Position numbers and translations under genes: made by a program | From: Platerodrilus igneus | Lineage: Eukaryota > Arthropoda > Insecta > Coleoptera > Lycidae | DNA: 64,000 nt | Direction of reading: 5' to 3' | NCBI GenBank assembly: GCA_036346225.1 | Contig: JARFIW010000170.1 | Location: 4,836,501 to 4,900,500, forward strand | Notes under the pieces: model-generated | The model's database searches: none | What the model saw: the letters and a program-made list of their open reading frames with translations, nothing else | What the model was told of the DNA's origin: nothing | In this document: in pieces, positions 11,768-20,913 of the stretch | How positions within the stretch are numbered: position 1 is the first letter of the stretch | Layout: each line of letters opens with the position of its first letter

Positions 11768-11866
11768 GTTTGTGGCATCATGTAAAGCAACTCAAAAAGT
11801 TTTGTGTAGATTTTTTTTAAATGATACTATTTTTTGTTTGTTTTAGGAGCTAAATACTTACCAAAA

Positions 11867-12210
11867 ATGACAACACTGCAAGAGAGAGACCAATACGTGG
11901 TGTGGTATGCGGGAAAAGGAGTACCAATTGTTGTCCAACGAAATTTCCGATGTTAATTTCATCGGGAACCGTCAGACACAAGACGACAAACGCTTGGTAT
12001 GATAAGTTCCTAGCTACAAGAAGTGTAAATAGGCAGTTGAATCTGACAAAAAACGCACATCAGACGAAAGTGTGGAAAACATCAGAAAGGCCTTCCAAAG
12101 AAGCCTATCTAAGTTAATTCGCCAAGCAACACGACATCTAGGAATCCCTCACTCAACAGTCCACAAGGTTCTGCATAAACGACTTTGCTTGCAGCAATTA
12201 ATCGTGTGCT
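11867..12210 (+). pseudogene. Broken transposase N-terminal region (copy A)
   Basis: Same start as the copy B transposase, ATGACAACACTGC, with premature stops about 30 codons in. Frame shifts let later parts (RQATRHLGIPHSTVHKVLHK, a helix-turn-helix-like stretch) be read near 12115-12175. No catalytic region remains. Confidence 0.8.
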
Positions 12211-12463
12211 GTGGTCATCATCAGCGTTATGTCATGAGTACTTTCAGGTGTTTAAAGCAACATTAGTTAATTGTGTGGTGAAAAAGTACACTTCGGCCTA
12301 CGCGATGAAGACCGATAAGTTCCTCAACAATCTACATTATTTTTAAAGTTTTGCCACTGATAATGACCACTTTATTAAAATACGTAACTAGCTTAAAATA
12401 TTTGTTGCTAAAAGGTTTTTATTATATTGAATTTGAATCGTACCGTAAAGATTTAATATACAA

Positions 12464-13727
12464 GGTGTTCACATGAAACCGCCCTGATTTCAAAATGCAA
12501 TTAAAAAAACAAATATATAGGGACTTGCGGTTTGTGGCATCATGTAAAGCAACTCAAAAAGTTTTGTGTAGATTTTTTTAAATGATTCTATTTTTTGTTT
12601 TAGGAGCTAAATACTTACCAAAAATGACAACACTGCAAGAGAGAGACCAATACGTGGTGTGGTATGCGGGAAAAGGAGTTACCTATTGTTGTCCAACAAA
12701 ATTTCCGACGTCAATTTCATCGGGAACCGTCAAACACAAGACGACAAAGGCTTGGTATGATAAGTTCCTAGCCACAAGAAGTGTAAATAGGCAGTTGGAT
12801 CTGGCAGAAAACACACATCAGACGAAAGTGTGGAAAAGATCAGAAAGGCCTTTCAAAGAGTTGACTTAAATAGAAAGAAGCCTATCTAAGTCAACTCGCC
12901 AAACAACACGGAATCCCTCGCTCAACAGTCCACAAGCTTCTGCATAAACGACTTTGCTTGTATGCTTACAAAGTTCAAATTGTGCAAGTCTTGCAGCCAA
13001 AGGACTTGTAGCTTAGTCAGTTTTGCTACGGAGATGTTGGACTGGATCGACCAAAACCTCAACTATCTAGAAAGTGTTGTTTTTACTGACGAAGCAATTT
13101 TCCACACAACTGAAAAGGTTAATCGGCACAACGTTTCCAGAAAAATGTCCAAGAAAGCGAAAAAGTGAACGTGCTGCGTGCGCTAAAAAAGACCGCATGT
13201 TTGGACCCATTTTTTATAGAGCAAACAGTAACGGGTGTCGTTTATGTGGACATGCTTCAGCAACTTGTTGTTTTTCAGTTTATTCCGCTTCAGACAAAGC
13301 AACTTTCCAGCAGGATGGTGTACTGCCGCATTGGAGTTTAGACGTTTGTGACTTCCTAGACCAAACATTTCCACAACGGTGAATAGAACGTGATGGGCCA
13401 ACCAAATGGCCACCGGCATCTGCAGACATAACCCGTTTAGCTTTCTTCCTGCGGGGTTATACGAAAGACATTGTGTGCGTCTCGCTTGCACGTGACCTTG
13501 TCCATCTCCGCAGAAGAATTGTGGATACAATAACCTCCACCACCCCTGATATGCTTTTGCGCAACGTTGAGATAGAGTATCGTCTAGACATTTTAAGAGT
13601 TACGAAAGAAGTTCATGTGGAAGTGCATTAATTTTTTGTACAAAACATGATACCACAACCCGCAGGTTTCTATGCATTATAGTTTTTTAATTGCATTTTG
13701 AAATCAGGGAGGTTTCATGTGGACACC
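12464..13727 (+). mobile_element. Tc1/mariner-type transposon, copy B
   Basis: A 1264-bp element whose ends are inverted repeats: GGTGTTCACATGAAACC at the left and its complement, with GGTTTCATGTGGACACC, at the right. Similarity continues about 80 bases inward on each side ('tttcaaaatgcaatt' matched by 'aattgcattttgaaa'). Flanks are TATA-rich, as expected for a TA-target inserter. The length and single transposase fit the Tc1/mariner superfamily. The empty family H repeat at about 30070 lacks it. Confidence 0.9.
12624..13631 (+). pseudogene. Tc1/mariner-type transposase, frameshifted
   Basis: The intact protein would bind the element's terminal repeats and cut and rejoin DNA with a DDE catalytic triad. 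From ATG 12624 the N-terminus shows a DNA-binding region (TTLQERDQYVVWYAGKG, KAWYDKFLATRSVNRQ) of the type found in many insect Tc-like transposases. Near 13020 follow ATEMLDWIDQN and VVFTDEAIFH, the second giving the first catalytic Asp. Near 13305 FQQDGVLPHWSLDV supplies the second Asp, and LDQTFPQR follows. The C-terminus ends at TAA 13629-13631 after a stretch related to EYRLDILRVTKEVHVE. At least four frameshifts or stops separate these blocks, so the protein cannot be made. The family assignment is from motif recognition. Confidence 0.88.
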
Positions 13728-13754
13728 GTATATAATATAACAAAAAGCGATAAC

Positions 13755-14159
13755 TTGCAAACAGATGCAAACATTAGAGTATTGCAAAATAGCCCAGCGC
13801 CGCTACAGCTAGTAAAAATTCAGGTTTTCATCATATAGCAATGATCCAAAACACAAATATTCGTATTTACATTATCAAAATGTTCTGTTCACGTAGATTT
13901 TTGAAAGTGTGACAAATTACTCAAAATGATAATGCTTGTATAAACCATGACCATCTTATGGTTCTTCGGTTATTTTACTACACCATGCATTTTACCTTAA
14001 TTAGGCGTGTCTGCTCGTCCACAGGCAAGTTTCCTAGCAAACAACTATTATCCCGCAAAGCATCTTTTGATTTTATTGGGCATGTGAGACGAAAACATTC
14101 AGAAGTAGTGATTCATGTCTTGTCTTGCTTACGAAAGTAGAAACAACCTCAACTTCGTT
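13755..14159 (+). repeat. Family H repeat, copy 1, segment 1
   Basis: Matches 30095-30500 ('cagacgcaaacatt.gagt.ttgca' and later blocks). The segment ends in AACTTCGTT (14151-14159), the target duplication of the 6.1-kb inverted-repeat element. It continues at 20299. Confidence 0.85.
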
Positions 14160-16453
14160 GGTTCCGTCAACTTGGTCCTCCTCCAAACGATTTATTGAAA
14201 TGTAGCATATGCACCAGAAAGTACTAGTCTTGCACCACCTTGCACCACCAAAATAATAGCTTGCACCTGTTGGAAAAGCAATTGCGGTAATTTGTTTATG
14301 AGGGGTGCTAGAATGACGCTAGTCCCCCTCCATTTGAATTTCAAAAAAATGATATGTGCACCATATAAAGGAAAGCTTGCACCATCTTGCACCATAAATT
14401 TAGAGCTTGCACCACATCAGGAAATTAGATACAGGATCTTTTCTCGAGGGTGGCTAGAATGACGCTAGCCCCCCTTCACTCAAATTTCAAAAAAATGATA
14501 TGTGCATCAGTTAGAGGAAAGCTTGCACCACTAAATTTAGAACTTGCGCCATCTTCAATAAATCGTCACATTATTATTTTATATTATTTTACATAAAACA
14601 CTGTCATACCCCAACGTTTCTGAATTGCCCTACCAAAAGAATTCTAAGCAGATCCAATGTCGAAATGTTTTTCTTGCGTTTCTTTATTTAAATTAGTGCA
14701 ATTATATTTCGTTTAATTATAGGAGTATTATCTAACAACGAGGTGACTAATAATACGGACTCAAGACAGGATCAGGACGTTCCTACAAGAGGCTTACAAA
14801 TGCACTTGCAAGGTATTACAGAACACGTAATATAACTGCATGATTTAGGGGGTGTTAAATTTAAGTCAAGTTACAACCAAATATAGCAGAATTCAGTTTT
14901 AAGCAGCATACAGAACCAAAGTCGTAGACAGATACATCCGTAGAGGTCATGCAGAATTTTTTTTATTTAATTACATTTCTATGGATGTATCTAGCTCCGC
15001 TTGACTTTCTATGAGTTTCACAAATTTCTCTTTCTAATTTATGACTGACGGCCTATCAATTTTTTTGTAAAATGTCACTTCCACCGTTTTTTTAGCTACA
15101 TCATAACTGACATTTGTTAAACTTTGAATTTCGAATCGTCCTGGATATTATTTTTTTTTATTAACACTTGAATTTCAGCACATGCGGTATATTTATTTAA
15201 TCTTTTATTTTTAAAATTGCGAAAAAAATTTTGTCGTATGTTGCGGGATTTGAACCCGGTCAATATTATATATGGAAATCGAAAAAAAGTTTGTACCAGT
15301 TGGGATTGAATTTATTGCTGAGCATTACTTAGAATCATAGGTAGTTATCCTTATTATAGTTAGATTGATAATTAATTTCACTGCTGTTGATTAGTTTACT
15401 TTTCCCCTAAAGATTTTTACGTATTATTTTCTTCTTTATGAGCTATATACTTCTATAAATTTTGAAATTGCTCAAATTAAATAACTATTCAATAGTAATT
15501 AAATAAATAATTTTATTTCAAAAATTCAAACACATAAAAATGTTAAACTCAGAATTAAAATAATTTTTTTAATATTTAAATATACAAGACTAACTCTTAT
15601 TTGAACAGGTTTTCTTAATTTTAAAAATGTATATCACCTAATAGATAAAATTGATAATGGACAGTACAATTAAAAATATATCTCTTAATACCTACATTTT
15701 TAAAAGCAATTTTTGAAATTAAAATAAATTTTCTGATTATAAAAAAGATTAATTCTTATTGCCAATAGCTTTCACAATTCTAAAAATTTTAGCAATAAAC
15801 GAAATTGAAAGAAACAAGATTGATAGTGAATTAAAATACATTTCTGAATATACTTAGGACAATTGAACATTAATTTAAATAATAAAATGCTTCAAACTAT
15901 TAGTTTCAAAAAATTCAGTACTTGAAACTTGACCTTGGGTAAATTTTGGGGCTAAAATTCAAAAATCACTTGCTAATTTATTCTTGTATTTTTGACGAAC
16001 TTTTAACTATGGGACAGATATATAACTCTATCATTTACAAGAATGGCACATGTGCTTGCTGAATAGCAAGCCCCACATTGCAGTTCAAATACTCTTGATG
16101 GTAACAGGCAACAATGTTCCTCCAAAAAATTTGTAAAGGTTACAAAATTAAACCGATGGGAGGAGGGAGCAAAAACTTTCTATTGCGATAAAGTATTTCG
16201 GTACACAATTGAGTACAAAACGGGTACGAAATTTTGAGAACGTTTCTGAAAAAAACGGAGCAAGTGGGTGAGGTAGGTCGCCAGCGCTTCCACCCCCCAA
16301 CCTATTTTTCAAATATATCTATAAGAGTGGAGGCATAAAATATTATGTCGAGATGAAGGGAGGTACAAAATACTGTAGTTGCGGTACATGTAGGTACAAA
16401 ACGGGTACAAAATTTTGAGAACGATTTTAAAGAAATCGGAGCAAGTGTGAGGG
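14160..16453 (+). repeat. Left terminal inverted repeat
   Basis: Inverted partner of 17836-20298. It is about 170 bases shorter because it lacks sequence equivalent to about 18235-18384. Its outer 400 bases hold two diverged tandem copies of a ~170-base unit rich in the heptamer TTGCACC. Its inner end holds a second kind of repeat, with GTACAAAACGGGTAC-like phrases near 16215 and 16395. Near 15243 is a pol III B-box-like GGTTCAAATCC (minus strand), conserved in the other arm. Confidence 0.9.
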
Positions 16454-17835
16454 CCATAGTTTAGCCCCCCCCCTCCCCACCGTTCAATTTTCAAAAATAT
16501 CGAGTAAGGTAGGTACAAAATATGTTAATTAAAGTACATTTCGGTACAAAATGTGTACAAAATCGATATTTAAAGCAACTGAGGGGCGAGGGCGAGGACC
16601 TGGTATGTATTGCATTAATAAACACCAGAACTGCACGATACTGTATTTTATGTAAGTAATGGAAAGTTTTAAAACCATCGACATGTACATTAAACAAAAA
16701 AAAATATCTTGAAACACTGATGAATATCATTAAATAAATTTCATGAGAGACTTCAATTCCAATAAAATTGTCTTTCATTGAGTACTGCATCCATAGTTCA
16801 ATGAGCTGCCGCATTTATATAAAATAATTGTTGTTTGTTTTAAGAATATTAACAATTGTTTTGAAGAAGCGAATATTTGCATATTGTAATTGATCGCTTA
16901 TTGCATTAAATAAATATGTAATTCGGCGGGTGATTCAAATGCCTTATTACCCAACAATAACGGACTTTCTAAGAACGGTCTGCACCTAATGTCGATGGAA
17001 AAATTGGCCGTCAGTGACTAAATGCCTCTAGAAAAATAGTAACATTTTGTCTGGCAGGAGAGAGTTCCAGAAGCATACTAAACAAAAATTAATTTGTTGG
17101 CAATTTATAGAGAGAATAACTAATGAACGGTTTCGATGTGGTTGCATCTCATCACATAGAAACCGGTCACTGGTTATTTGTTACATTCCAAATTTGGACA
17201 TGTACACTTTTAAATTTGTGAGTGATTTCCTGCTATTATTTTTAAAAAAGACTTGTGCATTTTCGTCATTTCGGACAGTTGCGTTTGCGCAAAAGGAATG
17301 CGTAGACGCGGAGTAATGGCGCAAGTACGCGGTTTGGACAGGACATGAGATTATTAGCCAACGAGACGTCGAACAGTGACGTTTACCTGTGTCGTTTTTT
17401 GTCTTTTCTCTTTCAGGAGGTAGGTTTGCTCTTTATCTTGCTTTATCGTTCCTTACCTGGTTTTCCCTTCGTCCTACCTACGATCAAAGAAGAGGGAAGA
17501 CATTAAATCTGGATTCAACGATGGCATGACGTAACCAACGCCCAAACAACGTCCAACGAGATCCATGGAAATCAACATGGCTCCTGCGCAAGGATGACCG
17601 CAAAATCGTAAAGAGTTCCACATTTTTAAGTGAGTACATTTTATCTTTTTAAGGTGCATCTTGTATCACTGCAAACATATTTGGTACGTGATACAATTTG
17701 ATACATAATTATGTCGTAATATCTTGTTGTGCAATAATGTGAACGTGGATAGTACCAGTGTTGCCAACTGCAGAAGTGGCTCTGAACACGCGTACGTGGG
17801 GTTATAACAGTTGCGCCGGGACTATAACATATTCT
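16454..17835. other. Unique core of the inverted-repeat element
   Basis: About 1.4 kb between the arms. A third diverged GTACAAAATGTGTAC-type unit lies at about 16535. No transposase motif is visible. A frame of 89 codons at 17047-17316 begins at TTG, not ATG, and I do not recognise it. A pyrimidine tract ending in CAG at about 17415 and AAGTGAGT at about 17629 look like splice signals bounding roughly 215 bases, but the sequence between is not open in a useful frame. A GC-richer stretch (17270-17400) differs from its surroundings. Confidence 0.5.
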
Positions 17836-20298
17836 CCCTCACACTTGCTCCGATTGCTTTAAAATAGTTCTCAAAATTTTGTACCCGTTTTGTACCTACA
17901 TGTACCGTAACTATAGTATTTTGTACTTCCCTTCTTCTCGACATAATATTTTATGCCTCCACTCTTCTAGATACATTTGAAAAATAGGTAGGAGGGGGGC
18001 GCTGGCGAAACGACCCCCCACTTGCTCCGATTTTTTGAAAAACGTTCTGTACTCAATTTGTACTCAATTGTGTACCGAAATACAATATCGCAATAGAAAG
18101 TTTTTTGCTCCTTCCTCCCATCGGTTTAATTTTGTAGCCTTTATAAATTTTTTTGGAGGAACATTGTTGCCTGTTACCACCAAGAGTATTTGAACTGCAA
18201 TGTGGGACTTGCTATTCAACAAGCCTATGTGCAATATATTTAAAACTAAGGGTATTTTAATCAGCATAAAAATGAGGTATAATTACAGAACGTTATGAAA
18301 GATGATGTTATTGTATTTAAAATAGCCGTAAAACAATTATATAGGCTTGAACATATCCATTTGTTTTTTAATGGGATTGAAAACATTCTTTTAAATGATA
18401 GAGTTATATATCTGTCCCACAGTTAAAAGTTCATCAAAAATACAAGGATAAATTAGCAAGTGATTTTTGAATTTTAGCCCCAAAATTTACCCAAAAAATA
18501 CGTTCAAGTTTCAAGTACTGAATTTTTTAACACTAATAGTTTGAAGCCTTTTATTATTTAAATTAATGTTCAATTGTCCTAAGTATATTCAAAAATGTAT
18601 TTTAAATCACTATCAATCTTGCTTCTTTCAATTTTGTTTATTTTTTGCTAAAATTTTTAGAATTGTGAAAGCTATTGGCAATAAGAATTAATCTTTTTTA
18701 TAATCAGAAAATTTATTTTAATTTCAAAAATTGCTTTTAAAAATGTAGGTATTAAGAAATATATTTTTAATTGTACTGTCCATTATCAATTTTATCTATT
18801 AGGTGATATACATTTTTAGAATTAAGAAAACCTGTTCGAATAAGAGTTAGTCTTTTATATTTAAATATTAAAAAAATTATTTTAATTTTGAGTTTAACAT
18901 TTTTATGTGTTTGAATTTTTGAAATAAAATTATTTAATTAATTACTATTGATTAGTGATTTAATTTGAGCAATTTCAAAATTTATGAAAGTATATAGCTC
19001 ATACAGAAGAAAATAATACGTAAAAATCTTTAGGGAAAAAGTAAACTAAGCAACAGCAGTGAAATTAATTATCAATCTAACTATAATAAGCATACAACTA
19101 TGATTTTAAGTAATGCTCAGCAATAAATTCAATCTCAACTAGTACAAACTTTTTCCAATTTCCATATATAATATTGACCGGGTTCAAATCCCACAACATA
19201 CGATAAGACCTTTTTCGCAATTTTAAAAATAAAAGATTAAATAAATGTACCGCATGTGCTGAAATTCAAGCGTTAATAAAAAAAATTAATATCCAGGACG
19301 ATTCGAAATTCAAAGTATAACAAAAGTCAGTTGTGACGTAGTTAAAAAACGGCGGAAGTGACATTTACAAAAAATTGAATGGCCGTCAGTCATAAATTAG
19401 AAAAAGAAATTTGTGAAACTCGTAGAAAGTTAAGCGGAGGAGTTAGTGTATTGTAGATAGATACATCCATAGAACTGTAATTAAATTAAAAAAATTCTGC
19501 ATGACCTCTCCGGAAGTATCTGTCTACGACGTTGGTTCTGTATGCTGCTTAAAACTGAATTCTGCTATATTTGGTTGTAACTTGACTTAAATTTAACACC
19601 CCTAAACCATGCAGTTATATTACGTGTTCTGTAATGCCTTGCACGTGCATTTGTAAGCCTATTGTAGGAACGTCCTGATCCTGTCATAGAGTCCGTATTA
19701 TTAGTCACCTCGTTATTAGATAATACTCCGATAATTAAATGAAATATAATTGCACTATTTTAAATAAAGAAACGCAAGAAAAACATTTCAGCATTGGATC
19801 TGCTTAGAATTCTTTTGGTAGTGCAATTCAGAAACGTTGGAGTACGGCAGTATTTTATGTAAAATAATATAAAATAATAATGTGACGATTCATTGAAGGT
19901 GGTGCGAGCTCTAAATTGAGTGGTGCAAGGTGGTGCAAGCTTTCCTCTAACTGGTGCACATACCATTTTTTAAAATTCGAATGGAGGGGAGCTGCGTCAT
20001 TCTAGTCCCCCTCGAGAAAAGACCCTGTATATAATTTTCTGATGTGGTGCAAGCTCTACATTAATGGTGCAAAGTGGTGCAAGCTTTCCTCTATCTGGTG
20101 CACATATCATTTTTTTGAAATTCAAATGGAGGGGGCTAGCGTCATTCTAGATCCCCTCATAAACAAATTACCGCAATTGTTTCTCCAGCTGGTGCAAGCT
20201 ATTATTTTGGTGGTGCAAGGTGGTACAAGACTAGTACTTTCTGGTGCACATGCTACATTTCAATAAATCGTTTGGAAGGGGGCCAAGTTGATGAAGCC
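17836..20298 (-). repeat. Right terminal inverted repeat
   Basis: Inverted partner of the left arm, and the longer of the two. It carries the same TTGCACC-rich units (read as GGTGCAA on this strand, about 19900-20250) and the same B-box-like GGTTCAAATCC near 19181. Substitutions relative to the left arm are scattered along its length, so the two arms have diverged since their origin. Confidence 0.9.
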
Positions 20299-20894
20299 AA
20301 CTTCGTTAGCATTTAGTAAGACGAAGTTCAAACCCGGAACACGTATTGTTAATCGTGACACCGCCGTGTAAAGCTCTTATCTTATTTAAGCATGCAAAGC
20401 TGGTAAATTTGTTTGGGATAAGTTCTGAACTAAAATATATAAGCTATAGCAAAGATTCTATACCATATTGCAAAGGACATGCTATAGCACTAATTGATGG
20501 GTTTGAGAAACATGATTAGGACCTAAAGCTGTAAGTATGGTAGTATCTCTCTATCCGTAAAGAAGTTATTCTGTGAAAAGTGGACCTTACATTAGTTTAT
20601 TTAAAAATCAGGAGAATATATTCCCGTCATATTCAACTGTACCTACCATATTACAAATATCTTTTGGAGATATAGTAGCTTGAAATTAGAATTCCTAAAG
20701 GTATCCAAATTAATCTCGTATAATTCTAGCATTATAGCGCCCCTACAACTAATCCGAAAATCGCGATAATTAGCTTAAGGGTTCTCGGTAAGACACAAAC
20801 AACTTTCAAAGAAGTCTTCAGGGAAATTAGTGTATTACTTGCACAGAATATCGATAAAATTCATAGAAGCAGCTTTCCGCTGTATATATACTTT
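20299..20894 (+). repeat. Family H repeat, copy 1, segment 2
   Basis: Continues segment 1 after the inverted-repeat element and matches 30500-30950 and 40690-41283. It ends with TGTATATATACTTT (20881-20894), the target duplication of LINE1. Confidence 0.88.
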
Positions 20895-20913
20895 TTTTTT
20901 TTTTTTTTTTTTT

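Larger units (their letters stand above)
11208..12290 (+). repeat. Tandem duplication, unit A (flank + truncated transposon)
   Basis: About 175 bases of flanking sequence followed by the 5' part of a Tc1/mariner-type element. The same flank and element start again at 12291. Without the SINE at 11460-11767 and its duplicated 12-bp target the unit would be about 763 bases. The junction is where 'gtaca' at the end of this unit meets 'cttcggcctacgcgatg'. Confidence 0.8.
11382..12290 (+). mobile_element. Tc1/mariner-type transposon, truncated copy A
   Basis: Starts with the terminal sequence GGTGTTCACATGAAACC shared with copy B at 12464. It is interrupted by a SINE at 11460-11767 and lost at its 3' end. 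The remaining ORF from ATG 11867 matches the N-terminal half of the copy B transposase (TTLQERDQYVVWYAGKG, then KAWYDKFLATRS-like) but carries stops and frameshifts. It is a dead fragment. Confidence 0.85.
14160..20298. mobile_element. 6.1-kb DNA element with 2.3-2.5 kb inverted repeats
   Basis: The left arm (14160-16453) and right arm (about 17836-20298) are inverted copies of each other. The outer ends read GGTTCCGTCAACTTGG and, from the right, GGCTTCATCAACTTGG. A 9-bp target duplication, AACTTCGTT, flanks the element at 14151-14159 and 20299-20307. The unoccupied site exists once at about 40693 in another copy of the same host repeat. Very long inverted repeats plus 9-bp duplications recall Mutator-like or Foldback-type elements, but no transposase is recognisable, so it is at best non-autonomous. 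The arms have no good reading frames. Confidence 0.92.
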
